From Adiantum capillus-veneris (Eukaryota > Streptophyta > Polypodiopsida > Polypodiales > Pteridaceae): DNA of 64,000 nucleotides. Made by a program: the position numbers and the translations under genes. Every line of letters starts with the position of its first letter. The first letter of the stretch is position 1. Of this stretch, positions 34,342 to 46,638 are shown piece after piece. The notes below the pieces were generated by a model. That model saw nothing but the letters and a program-made list of their open reading frames with translations. It was not told the DNA's origin and did no database searches. The stretch covers positions 83,064,884 through 83,128,883 of the forward strand of contig CM043944.1 in NCBI GenBank assembly GCA_014529385.2, written 5' to 3'.

Positions 34342-35008
34342 GCTTATGTCCAGACTGAGTTTCAACACTAGACAAGAACTTGTTGAAGCAAGAAAAGGTC
34401 TCATCTTTTGACTTCATGCCATAGACCCAAACATGCTGTGTGTTGCATTGTCACACAATGAATGTAATATAATAGGACGCACCACCATGGGATTTAGAAG
34501 GCATAGGCCCACATAAATCACTGTGCACAAGCTCTAAGGGTTTTCTTTCTTTGTCAAAAGAATATGTACGATGTGTCCATGTTTGCTTTCCATATTGACA
34601 ATGCTCATAAAAGGAAAAATCAAAAAATGACAAAGAGGGTAAGTAGCCCAAACGAGAGAGTGTCTCCATACCCTTCTTTGACATATGTCCTAACCGGCTA
34701 TGCCATAAAGCAACGGTTGGCATCTGGGTTACAGAAAGAACATTGTTTTTATCAGATACATAAAGAGGATAAAGTGAATCAACTTTGAAACCATGGGCCA
34801 TAAAGCATGAGCAATCTCGCATTCTAACACTAGAAAGTACACCGACTCACCAAGGTGAAATCTAATCATAGACATGCATAGCTCATCAAGCTCCTCCCAC
34901 TAAAACTGAGTCATGTACATATCTTCAGTTCTAGCCGCATAGGCAATAGGCAACTTTTGATTCTTTTGGTCAGGCACATCATGCATTTGGTTCTTCCAAA
35001 GCTAAAAA
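34342..35008 (-). pseudogene. COP2 gag piece, GAG-pre-integrase and integrase N-part (broken)
   Basis: Leftward from 35008: a gag piece in frame with KFDGTNF from beyond COP1b (QMHDVPDQKNQKLPIAYAAR, then WEELDELCMSMIRF after a stop), then an abrupt jump to GAG-pre-integrase (LWHSRLGHMSKKGMETLSR) and the integrase start (LELVHSDLCGPMPSKSHGGA). The VWVYGMKSKDETFSCFNKF block reaches the DNA transposon at 34341. The gag C-part and protease, including any DSG motif, are missing. Confidence 0.82.
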
Positions 35009-35235
35009 TGTTGGAATTAGGGTTGCAGAGAAACGCACACAGCTTGGAGAAGACGAAGGAAGCTCAAGGCACACAATAGAGAGTGTGTTACTTAGTGTGC
35101 AATGGAAAGATAGATAGCCCTAGAGTGATAGGCATAAATACAATGCTCGGGGGGAAAAACCTCCTAAAGAGGGAAAAAATGTCCCGGCGGTCCTAGTGTG
35201 TTCACATACATCACTACCACATGTATATGGTAACA
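35009..35235 (-). repeat. COP1b 3' LTR (227 bp)
   Basis: Plus-strand ends TGTTGGAATTAGGG and TATATGGTAACA. It is the reverse complement of the COP1a LTR with few changes. Confidence 0.9.
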
Positions 35236-38200
35236 AATCCCTCCCGGAGTGATGCGGTGAATGAGAGCTGGCACATGAGTAAAGGGAAGTGCCATGCCCT
35301 CAGGACATGATCAGTCCCAAAGGGGAGTAAGCCCAAAGCTTTGCGGAAAGCTTCAAGCTTCTCACGAGAAAATTCCTTTGTGAAAAGATCTGCAAGGTTG
35401 TCCTGTGTTGGCACATAAGCCAAGCTGATCTCTCCTGCTGAGAGCCTCTCCCTGACATAGTGGTAATGCACCTCAATGTGCTTTGTGTGAGCATGAAAAA
35501 CGGAGTTCCTCGCAACTGCCAATGCGCTCTGACTGTCAGTGTAGATAGTGTTGGCAGTGTCCTGTCCAACACCCAAATCAGCCATAAGGCGTCTGAGCCA
35601 TACACACTCAACTGTAGCAGTGACGACTACCCTGTAGTCAGCTTCACAACTCGAAGTGGCCACAGTAGGTTCCTTCTTGCTCAACCATGATATACATGAA
35701 CTACCAAGCATGAACAAAAACCACTTGTGGACACTCGCGTGTCCAAACAACCAGCCCAATCTGAGTCCGAAAACGCATGTAAGTCTAGCGGCAATGATCC
35801 CCCCTTGGGATAAAACAAGCCAAGATGTAAAGTGCCACTAAGGTAGCGGAAAATCCTTTTGACAGCCTGCCAATGCTTAGACCCTCAACTATGCATAAAT
35901 CTGTTGACCTGTGAAAATGCAAACTGAATATCTGGCCTCGTGTTGCAACATAAATGAGGCAGCCAACAACAGTTTGGTAAAGAGTAACATCAGTAGGATT
36001 GCGAGCATCATGTAGAATCAACTTCAAACCTGTTTCCATGGGAGTGGCAATAGGTTTGCAATCCTCAAGTCCAAACTTATTTAGCAATGTCTCTATGTAA
36101 CTTTTCTGACACAAGGCAATACCACCATCACACTGCTTAAACTGTATACCCAATTAATGATTCACAGCCCCAAATCTTTCATCTTGAAAGTAGCATTCAA
36201 ATGAGCCTTAAATTCAACAATATGTCTCTCATTTGGTCCAGTGATCAGCAAATCATCGACATAAAGAACCACAATAAGAAGTACATCATCCTCACGGTTT
36301 ACATACAATGTGCTTTCTATTGGACTATTACGAAAGCCTCGTTTCACCAAATGAGTGTCAGATTTCTCATACCAAGCACAAGGAGATTGCTTCAACCCAT
36401 ACAAAGCCTTCTTACATCTGCACACTTTGTCCTCTTGTCCTTTTATGACAAAACCGCGAGGCTGCGTTACATAAACTTCCTCAAATATGTCACCATTCAA
36501 GAAAGCAGTAACAATGTTTGATTGATGTACATCCCAACCAAAATGAGCTGCCAATGCACATAGAAAATGCACAGTAGTCATACACAAGTGGGAGCAACAG
36601 TCTCTTTATAATCTATGCCTTTTTGCTTTGCATAACCCTTTGCAACAAGTCGAGCCTTATGGCCATCGATCTCACCATCCGGCTTACGTTTCAACTTGTA
36701 AACCCACTTCGTACCAATGGCCTTTTTGCCAGGAGGCAAATCACATAAAGTCCATGTGTCATTTTCTATAAGTGCATCATATTCTGATTGCATGGCAGCC
36801 CTCCAATTTTTTGAATTATGTGCTTCATCAAAAGCCAGAGGCTCATCAACATCATGTAAACTAGACACAGCCAAAGCATAGCAATCTCATGCATAAGATG
36901 CATGGCGAGAGCCTGGACGAGTACGACTCAACAAAGGTGCATCCAATTTACTATCACACAAAGTGTGCACCAGCCATTTTGGCATACCTCTAGCCTGCTC
37001 ATTTTCAGCCCTTTCCTCATCAAGTACATCATGTACATCTACATCAGTAATAGGCTCATCTAAAATATTTTCAGAAACCCCCATAAGCTGTACATTTTCC
37101 TCATTGGAACTTACATTTGTATTTCCAGCACTGAAAAGAGTCAACAAAGTGTCATAAATGTCCTGTGAGCTTACATTACTGTCTCTAGTACATGACAGCA
37201 AGGGCTGAACAGAATCTTCCACAAACACTACATCCTAAGAAACCAAAATACATTTTGTTTGCGGATGATACAATCTGTAACAAATACATTTGACAGCCTT
37301 ATCATCCAATTTTCTGCGCTGCACTTGTGGCACCAAAGCATATGCCAAACAGCCAAAAACACGCATATGCTCAATAGAAGGCTTTCTATCATGCCAAGCT
37401 TCGTATGGAGTAATACACTGCAAAGCTTTCGTAGGACACCGGTTAAGTACATAAGTGGCACACATGATGGCCTCAAGCCAAAAAGAATGTGGCAAAGCTT
37501 GACTTTTGACCATACATCGGGCCATTTCCGTCAGTGACCTGTTTTTCCTCTCAGCAACACCATTTTGTTGAGGTGTATAAGGCACTGTACATTGGTGTTT
37601 TATCCCACGACTAGCCAGAAGTGCATTAAATTCATGAGACATATACTACCCCCCTCGATCGGAACGGAGGGTGCCCATAGTACATTTTGAGACATTTTCA
37701 GCCATAGCCAGCCATAGCCAGAAATTGTTTGAAGCACATAAAAACTTCGGAGTTCGCTTTAAGAGGAAATACCCTATCTGCCTGGAGTCCTAGGGGGTTC
37801 ACTATATGTAAGACCACTATATCACGTGTGTTCAGGCTCTTTTTTGAAAACCCCTATTCTGTGAATTGTTTAGGGAATATAATGAACCCTTTTCTTTTAA
37901 ATTCTGTAAATTTTTTTGAGATTTGTTAAAAACATATCCTTACGTAACTTCATTTCTGTAAGTTTTAAGGGATTTAAATAGCTTTCTATTGAACTCACAT
38001 GATAGGTCACATACTATGTAAGGTGAATCCTTTGGAGTAATCATCAATGAAAGTCACGAACTACAGGTAATTGCCCAAGGACGGAGTTTGCATGGGCCCA
38101 CAAACATCACTATGCACAAGCTACAACTTGCATGTGGCCCGAACTGAACCATCCTCTGGAAACATAGAACGTTGCATCTTACCCAAAATACAGCCTTCAT

Positions 38201-39824
38201 AAACATGTTTGACAGGTGCTTCAAGAGGCGGCAAAGAAGCAACCATATCAGATTTCTGCAAACGCAGCAAACTGGCAAAATTCAGATGACCAAAACGTGC
38301 ATGCCAAAGTTTTTCATCTGAAATAGCCCTTGAATCCGCAACAGCATTTGCAAAATTTTTTCCAAACTTGTCATACAAAGTGAGCTTATACAGCCCACGG
38401 CACAAAAGGCCAGATGCAACAATTTCATCACCAAAACTGAGATCATGAACTGTATATCTGTCATCCACAAATTTGACTACAAGTCCAAGTCTAGCAAGTG
38501 CGGATACAGACAAGAGATTCTTCTTGATCCCAGGTACATAAAGTGCATCAACAAGTGTGAAAGAACTGCCATTAGCATCAGTGAGCACAATCTTTCCAAC
38601 TCCCTGAATTGGATAAGAGTCGTTGTTGGCACAAGTGACTGAATTCCCATGAGGGACAGACTCGAGAGAGGTAAACAACTCACGATGTGAGGTAATGTGC
38701 TTTGTAGCACCACTGTCGAAGTACCACACATGTGAATCTGCAGCAACTGACAAGCATGCATCATGGACAGCAGGATTGTAAGTGCACTCTGCGCTAAAAT
38801 CCCATTCTGCATCAACATCAGCAACACAGTCTCCTTTCACAGAAGACTGAACAATTGCTGCATTAGTAGTGGAACCAGCATTTGCAGTGGAACCACCCTC
38901 TTTCTTCTTAGCCTCTTTGGCCTTCAACTTAGGACACGACTTGATCAAGTGATCATTAGCTTTACAATAATGGCAACGCATCTTCTTTTTGCCCTTATCA
39001 CCAGAATTTGCAGACGAATTGCTGCGAGCAGAAGCATTAGGAACATAATTTTTGCCACTCGCAGCAGAACCATAAGAAGTGGCTGCATTACTGTTACCAC
39101 CCTTTCTTTGAGAAGCTATAAAAGCCTTCTCAACTGCACGCTGCCTAGTCCTGTTTTTTCTATAAAGTGACTCTTGCAATAGCAATGTGCATAATGCATC
39201 AAACTTGACAACTTCAGGATTTCCTTGGTTCATCAGTCTCCAAGTACTAGTAAAAGTCTGCTAGGAATCTGGTAAGGCATCAAGAAGAGTCTGCACAAGG
39301 GAACTGTCTGAAATGACTTCACCTGCAGAAATAAGTTGCTCATTGATATCCTTGACACTAGCAAGGAAAGTGTCCATATCATCTTCCTCATGCATAATCT
39401 TCGACTCCAGCTCTTTACGCAGCAAAGCAATTTTAGCCTCATTGCGGCTTGCATAAAGACCTGCTAGAATATCCCAAGCCTGTTTTGCAGATTTTGTTGA
39501 ACGGATGTGAGGAACAACGGTGCGCTTCACAAACAATGCAATCAATGCATGAGCCTGCGCATCCTTAACATCCCAATGAGCTTGTTCCGCCGTAGGCAAA
39601 ACAACTCTAAGAGCAGCAATTCTTGCAGCAAGACCTGCAACATCCTCAATATCTCCTACATCCTCAGAACCAGGACGTACATCAATGACCTGCACAATAT
39701 TCTAGATGCCCTTTGACACAAGAACATGTTGCATCATATAAGCCCACATAGGGTAGTTGTCCCCATCCAACCTGTCCTCAGCAGCAAACATCTTGAACAC
39801 ATCTGTGTTGTTGTTGTCAGCCAT
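35214..39824 (-). pseudogene. COP1b gag-pol polyprotein (broken)
   Basis: The ATG at 39824 starts gag. TAG codons interrupt near 39715 (Trp in COP1a) and 39271. The frame 39233-38121 holds the zinc knuckle CHYCKANDHLIKSC, the protease box VWYFDSGATKHIT with an intact D-S-G, and GAG-pre-integrase LWHARFGHLNFASL. A 244-bp insert (37789-38032) breaks the integrase core. The integrase continues at 37642 (PYTPQQNGVAERKNR), and the reverse transcriptase at 36874-36162 (LYVDDLLITG, intact catalytic box). RNase H follows to 35300 (IYTDSQSALAVARNSVFHAH). The last frame runs into the LTR, ending at 35214. Confidence 0.9.
37789..38032. mobile_element. 244-bp MITE-like insertion in COP1b integrase
   Basis: Absent from COP1a, so it is an insertion. 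It is flanked by TGGAGT at 37783-37788 and 38033-38038 (6-bp target duplication). The insert is AT-rich, non-coding, and its ends are imperfect inverted repeats (GGTTCAC...TATGTAAGACC against GGATTCACC...TAGTATGTGACC). Family unknown. Confidence 0.65.
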
Positions 39825-40167
39825 GGTAAATGTTGCACCTGATGTGAAAACTACCCAAAAATAGGAGAAACGGAGCGGGAACAACACGTGCTATATAGCA
39901 CAAACCGCAGAAGACTACACCTGTGATGCAAAAAATGGCACTGACAGAAACTCTGCACAAAATGAAGAAATAGCATGTGCAGTACTGCCTGTAGTGGAAA
40001 CAGAGGCCGAAATGAGCCCAAATCAAAAATCTAAGCAGACCAAGCTCTACAAGCTTTCCCGAAATATTTGTCGACCTGCGAACGCTCGCCAAAGCTCACT
40101 GAAATCGGAGAAAGTGAGCAGGTGTGTAGTGGAGCAGCTGGCGACTAAGCCCGGGAGGATGCGACCT

Positions 40168-40179
40168 GCTTTGATACCA
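40168..40179 (-). other. COP1b primer binding site
   Basis: The minus strand reads TGGTATCAAAGC, the Met-tRNA primer site with one change from COP1a, 2 nt from the LTR. Confidence 0.85.
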
Positions 40180-40181
40180 AT

Positions 40182-40407
40182 TTTTGGAATTAGGGTTGCA
40201 GAGAAACACACACAGTTTGGAGAAGACGAAGGAAGCTCAAGGCACACAATAGAGAGTGTGTTACTTAGTGTGCAATGGAAGATAGATAGCCCTAGAGTGA
40301 TGGACGTATATACAATGCTCGGTGGAAAAAACCTCCTAAAGAGGGAAAAAATGCCCTCGCGGTCCTAGTGTGTTCACATCCATCACTACCACATGTATAT
40401 GGTAATA
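40182..40407 (-). repeat. COP1b 5' LTR (226 bp)
   Basis: Matches the 3' LTR. The terminal TGTTGG has become TTTTGG and the other end TAACA has become TAATA (plus-strand reading). Confidence 0.9.
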
Positions 40408-40453
40408 GAAAATTAGTGCCATCAAACTTCTTTATGTCATAAAGAAGTGTCAT
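40408..40453 (-). pseudogene. COP2 gag start
   Basis: The ATG at 40453 opens MTLLYDIKKFDGTNF, the typical copia gag start with the conserved FDG-NF box. COP1b is inserted directly behind it; gag resumes at 35008. Confidence 0.75.
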
Positions 40454-41611
40454 GGTCTTTTCTAGTAGACATGCTGACAAAACTACCAAAAGATTCTGGG
40501 AAAATTTTGGCAGAGTCTCCTTTGTATTTGGGACTACGTCAACCAAAATACGAGACAAAATGACCAAATATGTCACTCACAAAGCATAAAAGAGGGCAAT
40601 GCCTCTCTCTAAAGTGCACTATATAGAGACCAATTGAGGCGTATAAATTGTCAAACCAACCATAGACCGCCAACTAGATGTCAAAAGCACCTATAATACT
40701 CTATACATGTCCTTTGGCGAGGCCTCGTAAGGGATGCTCCATCTACCTATATCACCGAAGGTATCTCCACATTTGAGAATACCCCAGCTCAACAAGAACC
40801 TCATGCTATCGACCCTTGACAATTCAGGTTATGCAGCAAAACGTATAGCCAAGTCTCAGAAATGGCTATCATCCGGACCAAGTCGCAGAAATGGCCGGGA
40901 CTGCCGTAGTAGCCAAAAGATGGCTCCACAAAAGCGTACAATGGTAGTATCCACAAAGACGTACAAGTCTATCACGACGCTCAAACAAGCGCCAAAAGCA
41001 TGTGCATGCATAGAAATATCCCTGCGGGAAGTCAAACTGCTCTCAAAAGAGCTCAAACACTGTTAAAGGTGCCAACATGTGCATGTATGCATAAAAAAAT
41101 GCTCCCACTGGAACCAGAATATTGCAAGCACTGAAACATGTAGCCTGTAAGTCGATGTCGATGCCGTAACCAAAGCCAAAATTGAGGCCGAGAAGCATAG
41201 AGGAAGCTAAGCAATCTGCTCTATGTACTTGTATCTGTACCTGCACTCGAAGAAGACAATGCCGTCAAACTCCCACTCTATGTGTGTGTATGAAGCCACT
41301 CCGAAAGAGGCTACACACTCCTGAATGAGCCGTGGGCTCTCGTAGATGGAAGATACTGCAAACAATGGTACTTGTCACCGGCTATGGAAGCTCTACAGCA
41401 CAAACTACCAAAGGAGGGCTGAAAAATCCAGCTCATGAACCGTAGCTCAAACTAAGTTTCTGATGCCACGAATGGCTCCGAAAGGGGGGTAAAACCTGAG
41501 GAAACCATCTGGAAACACTCTCGGAATGCTGAATTTGCCGATGCCAAAGTCGGAACCTTGTTTGCACTCTTAAAAGTGCACACGCACGGAAGCGATTTCG
41601 GGAATGAAGCC
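40454..41611 (-). other. COP2 untranslated leader
   Basis: About 1.15 kb between the primer site and the gag ATG without a motif-bearing frame. It carries, at about 41527-41587, a copy of a 60-bp segment that is also inside the adjacent 5' LTR. Confidence 0.55.
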
Positions 41612-41623
41612 GCTATGATACCA
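41612..41623 (-). other. COP2 primer binding site
   Basis: The minus strand reads TGGTATCATAGC, a Met-tRNA-type primer site, 2 nt from the LTR end at 41626. Confidence 0.85.
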
Positions 41624-41625
41624 GA

Positions 41626-41932
41626 TGAAGGAGAGGAGCCGAGAGCATAGAAGAAGCAGAAGAAGAATATGCTGAATTTGCCGATGCCAAAGTCGGAACC
41701 CTGTTTGCACTCTTAAAAGTGCACACACACGCAACACCATAGCCACACACAAAGGTTGGAGGGGGAGAGTCGTCACACACTGTGTGACCCTTTTCTTTCT
41801 TCTCTATCTTATGCACTAAGGCACAATACACATTGTACTTAGTGTTAGTGGCTCACACAAGCGTATACCTATACACTCAGGGTAGTAGCAGTTAGTGATG
41901 GGCGGTCGGCCACATAGCCATTAAACCTAACA
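41626..41932 (-). repeat. COP2 5' LTR (307 bp)
   Basis: Same ends as the 3' LTR. It holds an extra segment (about 41669-41728) that duplicates sequence from the leader just outside the LTR (about 41527-41587). Confidence 0.9.
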
Positions 41933-41937
41933 CATGA

Positions 41938-42630
41938 ATAATGTGAAACTAAAGTATCCAACTCGCTCTTAATTATTTTGTTATGTGGGACCAAGTGCTA
42001 TAATGTTGAAGTCGTGTATAGACCTTGTCGAGGCCAGTTGAGGCCCTCGATGTGGCACTGCTGCATGTTTTATCACATATTAGCATGCCTCATTTGCCTT
42101 AGAAATGTACAAATGTCAAGTGTCTTAAAGTGGCATACTTGTTTTTCCTAGAAAGTTCAATGTGGGCGATCTTGTCCAAAAATAGCAAGTTTCATGCATG
42201 GACATAAAAGATGTATCCAAAGTAATTGCCAAGTGGGAAATTGAGGTTCAACATGAAATTTGAGCCTGACGGGATTTTCTTAAATTTAGGGATTTTTCCC
42301 AGTACATGTGGGCTTTTTACGATTAAAAAATGGCATTTTTAAAGATAAAAGGGCCTAAAAATGGACACAAAAAGGTCCTAGCCCAAAACTCACAAACAAT
42401 GGCTCAAACTACCGCGTCACTACCACAAAATGGTCCAAAATAGCCAAAAATTAGTTAAAAATGAGCTCTTTCCGACATCTAACAAAGGAAATACTATAAT
42501 TCCAAGTCAAGGTGCTAGTGTAGTCCGTTGTTGTTTCCACTACATGTTAGAGGCTGTGAGGCAACCAATTAGGGTTTCCCCTCTTCAAATAATACTTGGG
42601 TTTCTCTAATGAAATTCTAAAGCTTCCATG
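41938..42630 (+). repeat. Probable rest of the GYP-C 3' LTR
   Basis: Non-coding sequence right of COP2. Because COP2's target duplication joins it to 22231-22250, it must continue the broken GYP-C LTR. It ends in LTR-leader-like sequence (ATTAGGGTTTCCCC, then CTTGGGTTTCTC). The outer boundary is a guess. Confidence 0.4.
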
Positions 42631-44118
<1,488 letters not shown>

Positions 44119-44346
44119 AAAAGAGCTACAAAGCTATCACTCTGTTTTTCTACACAGACAAAGTTTCTCTTTGCCCTGAATGGAACCTTCATGTGCACAA
44201 AGCTAACAAGAGCGGGGGGGGAGGGGGGATCCTTCTTAATTAATGAATTTTTTGACAAATGAAGCTAATAAAATTGAAATGGAAAATGAATCTCCATTGA
44301 TGTAAGGCGTCATGCAAGGCGAGGGACAAACAAGGAAGGGGCGCCA

Positions 44347-46026
44347 TGTCATAAAAACTAATATCTAAACAACCCAAATGTTTTTCTCATATTAAACTGA
44401 TCACTTAATGTGGGAGAATAAACGGAAACAAGGTTTAAGATATAGACATGTGCTTATAGATCTATCTCAACACAGGGCCAATGGTAAAGGAGCCCAAATG
44501 AGAGATGGTCTATCAAAGAGCAAGGCTAACCAATGGAGCATAAGACCTTAGGGTTAACTTCATTGAAGACCCCCAATAATGCGTGTAAAAGTCCTTTGAC
44601 CTTAGGTAAGCTAGGGCTGAGCTTGAGGCACGGGAACCCAGCCCAGCTCGAGGTGCTTGTCCTGCTTGATGACTAAGGTGCTTGAGGTGCTTGATGATTG
44701 AGGTGCTTGAGATGCTTGAGGTGCTTACTGATTGAGATGCTTGAGGTGCTTGACATGCTTGAGATGTTAGGGTTGCACTTGAGGTGAGAACCCAACCCAA
44801 GCTTAAAGTGCTTAAGGGCCAAGCTTGTGGTGGGAACTGGGCCTATGCATGAGGGGTTGAGGTGTCAAAAAGTCAAAGATTCAATCCCTACAAGGAGGGG
44901 GCGGGCCCTACATGAGGGGGGATGAGGGAGAACAACCACACAATCACACAAGGCATGCATGGTACAAAGAAAGCAAAATGGACACTTGTCAAGTTCCTCC
45001 TCATGTTGCCCTCATCGTGTGCCTAAAGCCTATTGGTTGGCCACCCAAGGGGTCCAATGATAATTTAAGGGATTTAATTAATTGATTTTGCATTTATCAA
45101 GTCCTCTCTCTCAAAGGGGAAAGGGGGACACTTGTCTCAAGGCTACCCTTGCTGCTTGTAATGCCTCCTGCTTATGATTGGCTAGGCCTGGAGGGGTCCA
45201 ATGAGCTTTGAGCTACAAGGGGGGGTCGACCCAAGCAAGCTAGGGGGTTGCTTAGGGGGTATACTCACCCACACACACTCACAAACACTCTCATTGTGTG
45301 CTAGGAAAGGTGCAAGAGCTCCATCTCCTTCTCCAAGCTCCTTGAGAAGTTGAGAGCCTACACCAACACTCTTGGCTATGGAATGCAAATCCAACCAAGA
45401 GCTATGCTTCAATGCTTAAGATTTCCATCTTCTCCATCTTCATTACTATGCTATTATGTATGCTAAGTAAGAAGAGTGATGATAAGTGAGGAATTATTTC
45501 TTTCTCCTATGGAATACTTCTTCTTTCTGTTCCCTACCCTCATTCCCTGCTAGCTCTCTCCACCTTCGAAGGTGTTTGAGGTCTTGGGACTGAGGCTTGG
45601 GATAGTTAATGATTTCCACAAAGTGCATGTTATGCTTATTGCAAGAAGGCTAATGGTTTATTGCAAGTAGATTAGTTACTTAATCCAAGTAGATTAATTG
45701 TATTGCAAGGAAGATTAATTGTTGCTTTAGGCACAAGTTGATGCATAAAAGTATACATCCTCATGTAGACTCAAATGATTTAGGGAACACAAAGACTAAT
45801 GATGTTCACGATTTCTTGATTGTTTTCAAGCTAAGATTGATTGCTGATATTATGCAAAAGCTTGGTGTATGAAGCTTCTATCTCCATACTGCCAAAGAGG
45901 TCTCAAGGAACACAAAGATTGTATTGTATCAAGTCTCTCTTAATAAGAGAATCTATAATACAAATGCCTTTTGGAGGGGGGACCGGCTCCACATAAATCC
46001 GGTCCTGAACTGTTGTCATATTCTCT

Positions 46027-46081
<55 letters not shown>

Positions 46082-46224
46082 AAGGTATTGCTCATGCCTA
46101 GTTAATTAAGTGTTATGATTAAGTTGCTACTACCAATTAAGTTCACCATCTATGCCCTCAAAGTTGCTCACTCTAATTCTCTTAATTCCGCTATTCTCTA
46201 AGTTCATAGGCCATTTCCATTACA
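44347..46224 (+). repeat. GYP-B 5' LTR (1878 bp)
   Basis: Starts TGTCATAAAAAC, ends CCATTTCCATTACA. Contains repeated GGTGCTTGAGG-type words (about 44650-44760) and a CT microsatellite at 46031-46078. Confidence 0.93.
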
Positions 46225-46225
46225 T

Positions 46226-46237
46226 TGGTATCAAAGC
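46226..46237 (+). other. GYP-B primer binding site
   Basis: TGGTATCAAAGC, a Met-tRNA-type primer site, one base after the LTR. Confidence 0.88.
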
Positions 46238-46638
46238 ATTTGGTTTTTCTTTTCTTGCTTAAGAAGAGAGGTCCTTAAGTATCCTATAAATGGTTGATGT
46301 TGTTAATTATATTAGGGTAAGTGGAACTGGGATTTATTATTAGTTTTTTTGAGCCCACTATGTTGGATAGGGTGCACACCTCGGGAGCTTTGGACTTAAT
46401 AATGGAGTCTTTTTAGACTTGCCTACGGCTTTACCATTATTGAGCCATAAGAAGTCCGAAAGGAGCTAACCCTTGGCAACTCTGCTATGTTAGTCCTACT
46501 CCTCTACTCTCTATAATTAACCACTTTGAGCCATGGGTGTAGATACTTAAGAGCTGATTTTCAAAGGCTAAGAGGAGTGGCAACTAAGGTTTTGAATTGC
46601 CAAATCATACACTAAGTACATACATAACTTTTGTTAAT

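Larger units (their letters stand above)
35009..40407 (-). mobile_element. Ty1/copia element COP1b, full-length, nested in COP2
   Basis: LTRs 35009-35235 and 40182-40407, primer binding site at 40168-40179, and a polypurine tract next to 35236. The flanks AAAAA (35004-35008) and GAAAA (40408-40412) are an imperfect 5-bp target duplication in COP2 gag, directly after KFDGTNF. It is the same family as COP1a and keeps the protease and RNase H that COP1a lacks. The two LTRs differ at several sites and the coding region has stops, so it is not recent. Confidence 0.9.
22251..41932 (-). mobile_element. Ty1/copia element COP2, minus strand, nested host
   Basis: Its two LTRs are 22251-22521 (3') and 41626-41932 (5'), with a primer binding site at 41612-41623. 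The flanks CATGC (22246-22250) and CATGA (41933-41937) are a target duplication with one difference. It is interrupted by the 9.5-kb DNA transposon (24825-34339) and by COP1b (35009-40407). Without these, about 4.8 kb remain, and part of gag and all of protease are missing. Confidence 0.88.
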
